Source: Flavobacteria bacterium BBFL7 | Lineage (GTDB): Bacteria > Bacteroidota > Bacteroidia > Flavobacteriales > Flavobacteriaceae | Direction of reading: 5' to 3' | NCBI GenBank assembly: GCA_000153385.1 | Contig: CH672374.1 | Location: forward strand, 2,234,544-2,298,543 | Length of the DNA stretch: 64,000 nucleotides | Part shown: piece after piece, positions 25,971-34,604 of the stretch | Layout: each line of letters opens with the position of its first letter | Numbering within the stretch: the stretch's first letter is position 1 | Program-made: the position numbers and the translations under genes | Notes under the pieces: generated by a model | The model's database searches: none | What the model was told of the DNA's origin: nothing | Seen by the model: the letters and a program-made list of their open reading frames with translations, nothing else

Positions 25971-27641
25971 ATGAAAAAAATATTACTAACGTTATTAATT
26001 TGTACTGTAGCTTTTAATTTAAATGCTCAAGTATCTAATCAAACTACACCACCTAGTTGGGCTTTCAATTTAAAAACTCAACCTACAGCTGAAATCATGC
26101 CTTCTTTTGACTTGCAATCTATGATTGCCGAAGATGCCATTGAAGCAACTCAAGTTATTAAAAAGCCTTACAGAATTGGTAAAAATATTGATGTAGAATT
26201 TGATTTATTTAATTCTGGTCAATGGACAGAATTAGAAAATGGAGATCGTATATGGAGGCTGAACGTAGTTTCACATGGAGCGCGAACCATGAATTTCATA
26301 CTAGACCGTTACAATTTACCTGAAGGTGCAGAAATGTATATCTATAATAGCGATCACACAGATAAAATAGGTCCATATACTCATAAAGAAAATCAAGAAG
26401 ATGGAGTATTAGGTACTTGGATTGTTTATGGGGACAATGTTATAGTTGAATATTATGAACCAGCATCTGTAAGAGGTTTAGGCCGTATTTCTATTAATGA
26501 AGTTGTACATGGCTATAGAGGATTTGGTGAAGCTGAAGAGAGCTTTTTAAAATTAAACGAGTCTGCAGCATGTAACGTAGATGTGATGTGTAATCCTAAT
26601 CAAGGATCTACAAATGGTCAAGACTGGACAACGATAAGAAATAATTACAGACATGCTGTAGCTAGAATTTTAATTAATATAAGTGGTCAAACTTTTCTTT
26701 GCACTGGTACTTTGGTTAATAATGTCAGAGAAGATGGTACACCTTATTTTTTAACAGCAGATCATTGTTTAGGAAACGCCAATGATGGAGCAGGAGCATC
26801 CTATCAATCTAATACATGGTCTTTCGGTTTTGACTGGTATACTAATACACCAGATTGTGCAACTAATGCTAATACAGTAGGTGCTCAAAACCCGACTAGA
26901 GTGATTGCTGGAGCAACGCTAAGAGCAAATAGAGGTGCTAGTGACGTGGCTCTTTTTGAATTGAACTCCACTCCGCCAGCATCATGGGATTTGTATTATG
27001 CAGGATGGTCTAGAGCAACATCTGGCGTGACTTCTCAATTGAGTATTCACCATCCTAGTGGTGATATTATGAAATTAGCAAGGAATGATCAAAGTGCATC
27101 TTTTGTAACTGTGTCTGGAGTATCTTGCTGGAATATAGCAGATTGGGATTATGGTGTTACAGAAGGTGGTTCTTCAGGTGGTTGTCTATTAAATCCACAA
27201 GGTCAGATTATAGGACAACTATTAGGTGGAAGTGCAGCTTGTTCAGGTACAAATGACAACGGCTCACCAGACTTTTATGGTAGATTTAATGTGAGTTGGA
27301 ATACAGGAGGAACTGCAGCGACACAATTAAAAGATTGGTTAGATCCAGATAATACTGGAGCAGCGTCTTATGATGGTGATTACTATTCTACACTAAGTAC
27401 AACAGAGAATCAAGTGCTCAATTTTAGTGTCTATCCTAATCCATCTCAAGATATTTTCAATTTTGACTTGACAGAAGAAGCCTCTTATGCGGTATATAAT
27501 CTGTCAGGAAAAATGATCGTATCTGGAACGTTTTCAAATAATAACAACAGTGTTAATCTTAGTGGCGTAGCAAATGGTGTTTACTTCATTAATGTGCAAA
27601 CAGCTAATGGTAAAGCAACAGCAAAATTAGTTAAGGAGTAA
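25971..27641 (+). CDS. Secreted trypsin-fold serine protease (lysyl endopeptidase-like) with type IX sorting domain
   Basis: 556 residues from ATG 25971. A signal peptide (FNLNAQ) is followed by a propeptide-like region, then the protease core: FLTADHC (His), ASDVALFEL (Asp) and TEGGSSGGCLL (Ser). Cys spacing (CNVDVMC, CLGN, CATN, SCWN, CSGT) fits the Achromobacter lysyl endopeptidase group, which cleaves after Lys. The last 80 residues, with NFSVYPNPSQD, GVYFINVQT and ATAKLVKE, are a type IX secretion type A sorting domain, so the enzyme is sent to the outer face or medium. Monocistronic between two terminators. Confidence 0.88.
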   Translation: MKKILLTLLICTVAFNLNAQVSNQTTPPSWAFNLKTQPTAEIMPSFDLQSMIAEDAIEATQVIKKPYRIGKNIDVEFDLFNSGQWTELENGDRIWRLNVVSHGARTMNFILDRYNLPEGAEMYIYNSDHTDKIGPYTHKENQEDGVLGTWIVYGDNVIVEYYEPASVRGLGRISINEVVHGYRGFGEAEESFLKLNESAACNVDVMCNPNQGSTNGQDWTTIRNNYRHAVARILINISGQTFLCTGTLVNNVREDGTPYFLTADHCLGNANDGAGASYQSNTWSFGFDWYTNTPDCATNANTVGAQNPTRVIAGATLRANRGASDVALFELNSTPPASWDLYYAGWSRATSGVTSQLSIHHPSGDIMKLARNDQSASFVTVSGVSCWNIADWDYGVTEGGSSGGCLLNPQGQIIGQLLGGSAACSGTNDNGSPDFYGRFNVSWNTGGTAATQLKDWLDPDNTGAASYDGDYYSTLSTTENQVLNFSVYPNPSQDIFNFDLTEEASYAVYNLSGKMIVSGTFSNNNNSVNLSGVANGVYFINVQTANGKATAKLVKE

Positions 27642-27660
27642 TATTTAACTCAACAACTTT

Positions 27661-27704
27661 AAAACGCGCTGCAAGATTGTCTAATTTTGCAGCGTGTTTT
27701 ATTT
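27661..27704 (+). terminator. Terminator of the protease gene
   Basis: AAAACGCGCTGCAA (27661-27674) pairs with TTGCAGCGTGTTTT (27687-27700) with one mismatch-type GT pair, followed by T-rich sequence. The next gene starts only 14 nt later. Confidence 0.85.
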
Positions 27705-27717
27705 ATAAAAAGTTCCA

Positions 27718-28758
27718 TTGAAAGAAACTAAGAAAGATATTAGATCCTATACTCAAGATCAATTAAGAGAATACTTTGTAGATCAAGGTCAACAAGCTTT
27801 TAGAGGTAATCAGGTATATGAATGGTTATGGAAAAAAGGTGCTCATCACTTTGATGATATGACTAATCTTTCAAAAGACACTAGAGCATTTCTTCAAGAG
27901 CATTTTGTGATCAATCACATAAGAGTAGATCACATGCAGCGTAGTAAGGATGGTACTATTAAAAACGCGGTCAAATTACATGATGGTCTTACAGTAGAGT
28001 CAGTTATGATTCCTACTCCAACTAGAACGACTGCTTGTGTGTCATCTCAAGTAGGTTGTAGTTTAAATTGCGAGTTTTGTGCCACGGCACGCTTGAAACG
28101 TATGCGTAATTTAAATCCTGATGAGATTTACGACCAAGTCGTGGCTATTGATCAACAAAGTAAAAATTACCATAACAGACCACTTTCAAACATCGTTTTT
28201 ATGGGAATGGGTGAGCCATTAATGAACTATAAAAATGTTATTAAATCTATTGATAAAATAACAGGCGATGATGGTTTAGGTATGTCTCCTAAACGCATCA
28301 CTTTATCCACTAGTGGTGTGCCCAAAATGATGAAAAAATTAGCAGACGATAGGCCTAGGTTTAATCTAGCACTTTCACTGCATAGCGCGATAGATGAAAA
28401 GCGTGTAAAAATCATGCCTTTCAATGAGCAATTTCCTCTAGAGGATATTAAAGAAGCTTTAAGATACTGGTATGATAAAACAGGAACTCGTGTAACCTAT
28501 GAATATGTAGTTTGGAAAGGAATCAATGACACTAAGGAAGATATTGACGCACTAATAGAATTTTGTAAAGTCATACCGTGCAAAGTAAATATTATAGAAT
28601 ATAATTCTATTGATGATGCACGTTTTGAACAAGCATCAAAACAAGCAGTAGATGCTTATGAGCGAGAACTTAACCGATATGGCTTTACTGTAAATGTAAG
28701 GCGTAGTAGAGGGAAGGACATTGACGCAGCTTGTGGACAACTGGCAAACAAAGAATAA
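27718..28758 (+). CDS. rlmN: 23S rRNA (adenine-2503-C2) methyltransferase
   Basis: 346 residues. Radical-SAM cluster Cys114, Cys118 and Cys121 (CSLNCEFC), GMGEPLMNYKNV, ITLSTSGVP and the late Cys in DAACGQL (methylated in the reaction) are all there. It methylates A2503 of 23S rRNA and the matching base of tRNAs. The start is TTG at 27718: no ATG lies near, and homologous N-terminal sequence (DIRSYTQDQLREYF) begins right after it. It is followed by a bidirectional terminator. Confidence 0.93.
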   Translation: MKETKKDIRSYTQDQLREYFVDQGQQAFRGNQVYEWLWKKGAHHFDDMTNLSKDTRAFLQEHFVINHIRVDHMQRSKDGTIKNAVKLHDGLTVESVMIPTPTRTTACVSSQVGCSLNCEFCATARLKRMRNLNPDEIYDQVVAIDQQSKNYHNRPLSNIVFMGMGEPLMNYKNVIKSIDKITGDDGLGMSPKRITLSTSGVPKMMKKLADDRPRFNLALSLHSAIDEKRVKIMPFNEQFPLEDIKEALRYWYDKTGTRVTYEYVVWKGINDTKEDIDALIEFCKVIPCKVNIIEYNSIDDARFEQASKQAVDAYERELNRYGFTVNVRRSRGKDIDAACGQLANKE

Positions 28759-28782
28759 GACTTTTTAAATTTATTGTACAAA

Positions 28783-28811
28783 AAAACGGCCTTCAATTTG
28801 AAGGCCGTTTT
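28783..28811. terminator. Bidirectional terminator
   Basis: AAAACGGCCTTC and GAAGGCCGTTTT with a short AT-rich loop, between convergent rlmN and the secreted repeat protein. Confidence 0.9.
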
Positions 28812-28835
28812 AAGTTTATAAAAGAAGTCTATCAA

Positions 28836-30299
28836 TTACTTCTTGATAAATTGTACAGTTTGAGAACCGTTATCCGTATCTAGTTTCAATAAATAAAGAC
28901 CAGCGCTTAATGTGTTGATGTTAATTTGATTGTTGTTAGATTTAACGTTTTCAGAAATAACTTGACCTAGACCATTATAAATTGTAGCATTAGTAATAAC
29001 CTCATCAATCTGGATGTTTAAAACATCTGTTGCTGGGTTAGGGCTCAAAGTAAATAGGTTTGCAATTTGATCATCTACAGATGCAGTACCTTCTGTAGTG
29101 AATTGCCATACTGGTCCAGTAGTATTCGTTCCTCCTACATTTCTAGGTTGTATTTGCCAGTAATATGTCGTACCTGTTAGCATACCTGTAATATTAACAG
29201 AAGCATTAGCAGTAGTACCTAATGTATTCAAAGTAGTAGGACTATCACCTAATAAGAAAACATAAGATTCTGGTGCGTCACCTGTAGTAGCGTCTGCCCA
29301 TGCAAAAGCAACAGCATCGCTATTAGCAGTATCGATTACAACGTTAGTTGCCATATCAGCTGGTGTAGGAGTCGTCACTGCATCTGGTGCGTTTATACTT
29401 CCTGCTTCCGTTGTAAAGCTCCATACTGGATTGTTAGCAGCAGATCCTGCTGTGTTTTTAGGAATAACTTGCCAGTAGTATGTTGTATTATATAAGAATC
29501 CATTAATTGAAATCGGAAGTGTTATTGTTGCTGGAGCAGTACCTAAAGAAACTAATGTTGTAGGAGAGTCTCCTAAAAGAATTTCATACTCATCTGGTGC
29601 TACAGATCCTAAAGAGTTGTCTGGAGCCCAAGCAAAAAGAATTGAATTATCAGGAGATCCATCAGCATCATTATCATTTGTGTCTACAATTACACCGGTA
29701 GCCATGTCAGCTGGTGTTGGAGTGGTTGCTGGTCCTGGTGCATTTGCAGCACCTTGTACTACTTCAACATTGTCAAAAGTAATTGCATCACCGTCATTTT
29801 GAACATGTACAAATGCGATGTATACGCTTTGATTAAGATAAGATGCAAGATTTACATTGAATGAAGTGAAAACTGCAGAAGCATTATTACCTAATTCTGC
29901 CTCAGTTAAATTTTCAACTTCTACAAATGATGTTGTGTCAGTTTGAGAAGTTGTTGAGATTCTAATTGAAAGTTCAGATCCAAAATCACCTTGATTCAAA
30001 TCTGTAGCATCAAAAAGTAAAACGTTTTGTGTTGAATTAATAGGGATTAATGGAGAGACAATCCAATCCTCTGCTGTTTGTCCAGCAGTTACCGCTTCCC
30101 AAAGACATTGAGCACGAAATTCTGGATCAGTACCAGCTTGTGCCCATTGTACTGTAGTTCCAAGTCCATTAGCCCCATTATAAACAGCCCATCCAGCTGG
30201 TGGGAACGCTGCACCTGTACCATTGAAATCTTCAAGATATTGGGCAGATCCAAAATTAAATGACACTAATGCCATTAAGATTAAAGTAATTTTTTTCAT
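28836..30299 (-). CDS. Secreted adhesin-like protein with two FN3-type repeats and type IX sorting domain
   Basis: 487 residues from the Met of MKKITLILMALVSFNFGSAQ; the frame runs further upstream but the signal peptide fixes this start. Domains: an N-terminal jelly-roll of choice-of-anchor / cleaved-adhesin type (EDFNGTGAAFPPAGW, AEDWIVSPLI, IAFVHVQNDGDAITFDNVEV). Two repeats follow, each opening TPTPADMAT and ending (N/G)PVW.FTTE, like fibronectin type III. A type A sorting domain comes last (FTLSPNPATD, GLYLLKLDT, VQFIKK). Exported by the type IX system to the surface; partner or ligand unknown. Confidence 0.82.
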   Translation of the reverse strand: MKKITLILMALVSFNFGSAQYLEDFNGTGAAFPPAGWAVYNGANGLGTTVQWAQAGTDPEFRAQCLWEAVTAGQTAEDWIVSPLIPINSTQNVLLFDATDLNQGDFGSELSIRISTTSQTDTTSFVEVENLTEAELGNNASAVFTSFNVNLASYLNQSVYIAFVHVQNDGDAITFDNVEVVQGAANAPGPATTPTPADMATGVIVDTNDNDADGSPDNSILFAWAPDNSLGSVAPDEYEILLGDSPTTLVSLGTAPATITLPISINGFLYNTTYYWQVIPKNTAGSAANNPVWSFTTEAGSINAPDAVTTPTPADMATNVVIDTANSDAVAFAWADATTGDAPESYVFLLGDSPTTLNTLGTTANASVNITGMLTGTTYYWQIQPRNVGGTNTTGPVWQFTTEGTASVDDQIANLFTLSPNPATDVLNIQIDEVITNATIYNGLGQVISENVKSNNNQININTLSAGLYLLKLDTDNGSQTVQFIKK

Positions 30300-30517
30300 G
30301 TCTAGTAATTTAATTATTTCGGCTAAATATAGCCATATCTCAAAAAATGGACTTGTCAATTGTTTAACAATTATCGACATTTTTAGGAATTCCTTTAAAA
30401 TTTAGATGTAATGCATTTTACTGGGTTGAAGTGTAAAAATCGACACGTTAAATATTTGGTAAATTATAATTTCATCCTTCATATTGGTAAAAGTCTATAA
30501 AAGGTTCGTTCTAGGGT

Positions 30518-30601
30518 AATTATTTATAGTCATCAAAATAGTTGAGTAAATAAAAGCACTTGTGGCACACCAAATGGAACTCTTAGAGAAAAAGTATCAA
30601 C
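30518..30601 (+). pseudogene. Decayed duplicate of the ispB promoter/5' end
   Basis: Aligns without gaps over about 70 nt (30531-30601) with 32054-32124, the start of ispB, with about 10 mismatches. Its start codon is ATC instead of ATG and the sixth codon is the stop TAA, so it is dead. The upstream TATATTTG box is also degraded. The intact ispB lies 1523 bp downstream, with one secreted-protein gene between. Confidence 0.8.
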
Positions 30602-30833
30602 TTTCTGTAACTTCTTCTTTTGACAACGTTAATTTTTTATAAGCAAAAAGGGAGAATAAAAGTGGCTGTGAGATGACTTCTTTTTTATGAATATGAATTA
30701 TATACTGACAAACATGAAACGATAACCTCACTTCATGAATTTTAATGTAGAGTGTTTTTGGTTTAAATTATACTTGTGCTCAACTTCAAATACTTTCCTG
30801 AAATTCTAAACTGGAGATAAATTGATTCTAATA

Positions 30834-30841
30834 TATATTTG
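30834..30841 (+). promoter_or_regulatory. -7 promoter box
   Basis: TATATTTG, exact consensus, 34 nt before the ATG at 30876. The -33 element is unclear. Confidence 0.45.
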
Positions 30842-30875
30842 GCTCGATTTTTAATTTTTCTTACAAAACCTAATT

Positions 30876-31922
30876 ATGAAGAAACCTATACTATTTACAT
30901 GTCTCATTTTTTTTGTTACACTAGCAAAAGCTCAAGTTTTCGAAAGCGAGGACTTTAGTACTTTCAATACTGGGAATATAGGTACTTCAATCTCGGGAAC
31001 CATTCCCGGACAAGGAGGTTTTTTTACGTCGGCCGTGAGTTTTAACGGTTCAACAACAACTAATAATAATAATAATAACTTTCAAATTGTTACCGACTTA
31101 CAAACTGGAAAAAAACTTCAGATAACTGGTCCAAATGGGACATCTGCGAGAAAGTCAATGTGGAAAGAAGGACTTCAAACAAAATGGAATAATAGAACTG
31201 TAGGTAATGATGTCGTTCAATTGAGTTTTACATTTAATACAGGATTTGCTACTACGAGTGAAAATTACTTTGGGATGCAATTATTTGATTCTAATCTCAA
31301 TTTTACTCTAGGGTATTCTTATAATACAATGACTAGAGAATTATTAGGTGTTGCTTATGTAAATATTGGAGGATCGCTTGTAAATTCAAGTTTTGTATTA
31401 GATACTAACGGATTGATTTTAGCCCAAAATACAACTTATACATTAAGATGTTCATACGACTTTAATACCGGTGAGGTTCTATGGAATCCGGATGCTAGAC
31501 CTATTAGCATAGGCTTACCTAATTCTTATTGGGTGCCTAATCAACAACTTGTAAGACTTGATTTCCTTGGTTCATCACTTCAGCCTGGTACAAGTCATGG
31601 AAATGTGGGTTCTGCATCTGTCTTTTTCGAAGATTATGAACTAAAAGCGGTTAATGTAAGTGAGTTATTAAGTAATGATGAGGTTGTTCAAAGTGAAATT
31701 ACTCTTTATCCTAACCCTTCAGATGATGTTTTGAATTTAACTATCGAGTCATTTAGACCTAGTAATTTAAAAATATATGACCTGAGTGGGCGAACAGTGA
31801 AATCTTTAAATTTAGATTCAGAAAAAATAATAATTGATGTTAGTGATCTTAACTCAGGGATATACATGTTAATGATTACTAATGATTTAGGTAGTGTGTC
31901 TAGTAAATTTATTAAGAATTAA
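30876..31922 (+). CDS. Secreted protein with type IX sorting domain, unknown function
   Basis: 348 residues. Signal peptide MKKPILFTCLIFFVTLAKAQ; a central beta-rich domain (FESEDFSTFNTGNIGTSISG; GGFFTSAVSFNGS) resembling lectin-like jelly-rolls, with a Thr/Asn run encoded by ACA/AAT triplets near 31050-31078; a C-terminal type A sorting domain (ITLYPNPSDDVLNL, SGIYMLMIT, SSKFIKN). The enzymatic or binding role is not recognisable. It is flanked by the dead and live copies of the ispB 5' end, so it may be a later arrival at this site (inference). Confidence 0.75.
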   Translation: MKKPILFTCLIFFVTLAKAQVFESEDFSTFNTGNIGTSISGTIPGQGGFFTSAVSFNGSTTTNNNNNNFQIVTDLQTGKKLQITGPNGTSARKSMWKEGLQTKWNNRTVGNDVVQLSFTFNTGFATTSENYFGMQLFDSNLNFTLGYSYNTMTRELLGVAYVNIGGSLVNSSFVLDTNGLILAQNTTYTLRCSYDFNTGEVLWNPDARPISIGLPNSYWVPNQQLVRLDFLGSSLQPGTSHGNVGSASVFFEDYELKAVNVSELLSNDEVVQSEITLYPNPSDDVLNLTIESFRPSNLKIYDLSGRTVKSLNLDSEKIIIDVSDLNSGIYMLMITNDLGSVSSKFIKN

Positions 31923-32041
31923 ACTTCTATTAATTGGAAAATTTAAAATGTTATTCTTAATATTTTAAAAGTAACATTTTTGAATGGTTAACCTTAAACT
32001 AATTCTTAAGGTAGTGTGTGCGGTTTGCATATTGCTATAGT

Positions 32042-32049
32042 TATATTTG
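32042..32049 (+). promoter_or_regulatory. -7 promoter box of ispB
   Basis: TATATTTG, exact consensus, ending 5 nt before the ispB ATG, which predicts a leaderless or nearly leaderless transcript. Confidence 0.5.
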
Positions 32050-32054
32050 TAGTC

Positions 32055-33032
32055 ATGAAAATAGTGGAGCAAATAAAAGCACCTGTGGCACACGAGATGG
32101 AACTCTTTGAAAAAAAGTTTCAATTAGCGATGGCGTCTCGTATAGCCTTACTCAATAGAATCACACATTTTATTGTGAATCGTAAAGGGAAACAAATGCG
32201 ACCTATGTTTGTTTTTCTAGTCGCTAAAATGATAGGAGATGGAGAAGTAAATGATCGTACCTATAGAGGTGCGTCTGTCATTGAATTAATTCATACCGCA
32301 ACATTAGTACATGATGACGTTGTAGATGACAGCCTTAAAAGGCGTGGTTTTTTCTCTGTAAACGCACTATGGAAAAATAAAATAGCAGTCCTAGTAGGCG
32401 ATTATTTATTATCTAAAGGTCTACTGTTAAGTATCGATAATGGCGATTTTGATTTATTACAAATCATAAGTGTTGCGGTACGAGAAATGAGCGAAGGCGA
32501 ATTATTACAAATCGAAAAAGCTCGCAGGCTAGATATTACAGAAGAGGTGTACTATGATATTATAAGAAAAAAAACAGCAACACTTATAGCGGCATGTTGT
32601 AGTCTTGGTGCCTGTGCCGTTTCTCCAGGATCTCAAGACGTTGAAAAGATGCGCGAATTTGGTGAGATGATAGGTATTGCTTTTCAAATTAAGGATGACC
32701 TTTTTGATTATGGAAATGAACGTATTGGAAAGCCTACTGGGATAGATATCAAGGAGCAAAAGATGACATTGCCTTTAATACATACATTACAAATCGCTAG
32801 CAAGAAAGACCGTAAGTGGTTGATCAACTCAGTTAAAAAACATAATCGTGATAAAAAACGGGTAAAAGAAGTTATTGACTTTGTTAAAAACAATGGTGGC
32901 TTAGAATACGCCGTAAAAGCGATGTATGACTATCGCGATAGGGCTATGAGCATTTTAAATACTTATCCAGATTCAGAATATAAGCGCTCATTAGAGCTTA
33001 TGGTCGAGTATGTCATAGACCGTAAAAAATAG
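32055..33032 (+). CDS. ispB: Polyprenyl diphosphate synthase (octaprenyl-type)
   Basis: 325 residues from ATG 32055. An in-frame GTG at 32016 would overlap the promoter. First Asp-rich motif HDDVVDD, second QIKDDLFDYGN, plus GKQMRPM (diphosphate binding). This trans-prenyltransferase builds the isoprenoid side chain of menaquinone by adding isopentenyl units. Chain length cannot be read reliably, so symbol is by family. The 16-bp palindrome follows 28 nt after its stop. Its 5' end has a decayed duplicate at 30518-30601. Confidence 0.88.
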   Translation: MKIVEQIKAPVAHEMELFEKKFQLAMASRIALLNRITHFIVNRKGKQMRPMFVFLVAKMIGDGEVNDRTYRGASVIELIHTATLVHDDVVDDSLKRRGFFSVNALWKNKIAVLVGDYLLSKGLLLSIDNGDFDLLQIISVAVREMSEGELLQIEKARRLDITEEVYYDIIRKKTATLIAACCSLGACAVSPGSQDVEKMREFGEMIGIAFQIKDDLFDYGNERIGKPTGIDIKEQKMTLPLIHTLQIASKKDRKWLINSVKKHNRDKKRVKEVIDFVKNNGGLEYAVKAMYDYRDRAMSILNTYPDSEYKRSLELMVEYVIDRKK

Positions 33033-33060
33033 TTGAATAAGTTTTAAAGATGTTCTGATA

Positions 33061-33076
33061 CGCTTTCGCGAAAGCG
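33061..33076. repeat. 16-bp palindrome, exact copy 5
   Basis: CGCTTTCGCGAAAGCG between ispB and der. No T-run follows, so it is not a typical terminator. Confidence 0.95.
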
Positions 33077-33123
33077 TCATAAAAACCTGCCCATTAACTA
33101 TACACTACCTCATAACAAAAACG

Positions 33124-33131
33124 TACCTTTG
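33124..33131 (+). promoter_or_regulatory. -7 promoter box of der
   Basis: TACCTTTG, exact consensus, 19 nt before the der ATG. Confidence 0.55.
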
Positions 33132-33150
33132 CAACCGCAAATAAAACAGC

Positions 33151-34452
33151 ATGAGCATAGTAGCAATAGTAGGACGACCTAACGTAGGAAAGTCCACACT
33201 TTTTAATAGATTGATCCAACGTAGAGAAGCCATTACCGATGCCGTAAGTGGTGTTACTAGAGATCGTCATTATGGTAAAAGTGACTGGAATGGTAAAGAG
33301 TTTTCTGTAATTGATACCGGTGGATACGTAGTAGGAAGTGATGATGTTTTTGAGGCAGAAATTGATCACCAGGTCGAGCTTGCTATAGATGAGGCCGATG
33401 TGATCGTTTTTATGGTAGATGCTGAAAGCGGTATTACAGGTATGGATGAGGATGTCGCAAAACTATTGCGCAAGGTGAAAAAACCTGTAATTCTAGCGGT
33501 TAATAAAGTGGATAATCCGCAAAGGGAACAAGATGCTTATGAATTCTATAATCTAGGTTTAAGTGAATACTTTACTTTATCTAGTACTAGTGGTAGTGGT
33601 ACAGGAGATCTATTAGATAGAATTGTAGAGCTACTGCCAGATACACCAGTAAGAGAAGATAGTGATTTACCTAGATTTGCTGTAGTAGGTAGGCCTAATG
33701 CAGGTAAATCTTCTTTTATCAATGCTTTAATAGGTGAAGAAAGATATATAGTTACAGATATTGCAGGAACTACTAGAGATTCTATCGATACTAAATATAA
33801 CCGATTTGGTTTTGAATTTAACTTAGTAGATACCGCAGGAATTAGAAGAAAGAAAAAGGTAAAAGAAGATCTTGAGTTCTATAGCGTGATGCGCAGTGTA
33901 CGTGCGATTGAACATGCAGATGTTTGTATTTTGATCCTAGACGCTACTCGTGGTTTTGATGGTCAGGTTCAAAATATCTTTTGGCTTGCAGAGCGTAATC
34001 GTAAAGGAATTGTTGTTCTTGTGAATAAATGGGACCTGGTTGATAAAGAGACTAATACGGCTAAAGAATATGAGGCGCAAATCAGAAAAGAAATGGAGCC
34101 TTTTACTGATGTGCCTATTGTTTTCATATCCGTTTTAAATAAACAACGAATTTTCAAGGCTATTGAAACAGCTGTTGATGTATTTAAAAATAGGTCTAAG
34201 CGTATTAAAACAAGTGAGCTTAATGAAGTGATGCTACCTATTATAGAGCATTATCCGCCGCCATCTTTAAAAGGTAAATTTGTGAAAATTAAGTTCGTGA
34301 CACAGTTACCTACACCGCAACCCCAGTTTGCCTTCTTTTGTAATTTACCTCAATATATCAGAGACCCATATAAAAGATACCTAGAGAATCAACTTAGAAA
34401 TAATTTTGATTTTAATGGTGTGCCGGTAAGTGTGTACATGCGTAAAAAGTAA
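33151..34452 (+). CDS. der: Ribosome-assembly GTPase Der (EngA)
   Basis: 433 residues. Two tandem GTPase domains: [12 protein letters not shown] with DTGGY and NKVD, then [12 protein letters not shown] with DTAGIRRK and NKWD, followed by the C-terminal KH-like domain ([16 protein letters not shown]). Der is essential for 50S subunit assembly. It has its own promoter and a strong terminator, so it is monocistronic. Confidence 0.97.
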   Translation: MSIVAIVGRPNVGKSTLFNRLIQRREAITDAVSGVTRDRHYGKSDWNGKEFSVIDTGGYVVGSDDVFEAEIDHQVELAIDEADVIVFMVDAESGITGMDEDVAKLLRKVKKPVILAVNKVDNPQREQDAYEFYNLGLSEYFTLSSTSGSGTGDLLDRIVELLPDTPVREDSDLPRFAVVGRPNAGKSSFINALIGEERYIVTDIAGTTRDSIDTKYNRFGFEFNLVDTAGIRRKKKVKEDLEFYSVMRSVRAIEHADVCILILDATRGFDGQVQNIFWLAERNRKGIVVLVNKWDLVDKETNTAKEYEAQIRKEMEPFTDVPIVFISVLNKQRIFKAIETAVDVFKNRSKRIKTSELNEVMLPIIEHYPPPSLKGKFVKIKFVTQLPTPQPQFAFFCNLPQYIRDPYKRYLENQLRNNFDFNGVPVSVYMRKK

Positions 34453-34473
34453 TCGTTTATAGATCACATTTTA

Positions 34474-34501
34474 AAAAGAGCCAGCATTGCTGGCTCTTTT
34501 T
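34474..34501 (+). terminator. Terminator of der
   Basis: AAAAGAGCCAGC and GCTGGCTCTTTT with a 3-nt loop and T-rich tail. Confidence 0.9.
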
Positions 34502-34604
34502 ATTTTTAAAGATTCTTTACTAGAACCATTATTGCAATTTTCATATAATATTAACGTTTGCAGTTTGTGATGTAAGTACTTTCATCACACTAGCTAACTA
34601 AACT

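Larger units (their letters stand above)
30300..30875. other. Long gene-free stretch between two secreted-protein genes
   Basis: 576 bp of AT-rich sequence with no plausible gene. It contains the decayed copy of the ispB 5' end (30518-30601) and, at the right end, a promoter box for the next gene. Nothing else recognisable was seen. Confidence 0.7.

Noticed and set aside
30936-30951. TTTTCGAAAGCG-like sequence in the secreted protein gene
   Set aside because: Lacks the central CGCG and matches too few bases to call a palindrome copy.
31050-31078. ACA/AAT triplet run as a phase-variable repeat
   Set aside because: The unit is three bases and in frame, so length changes would not switch the gene off.
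33061-33076. Palindrome as the ispB terminator
   Set aside because: No T-run follows and the same sequence occurs inside genes, so termination is not its main role.
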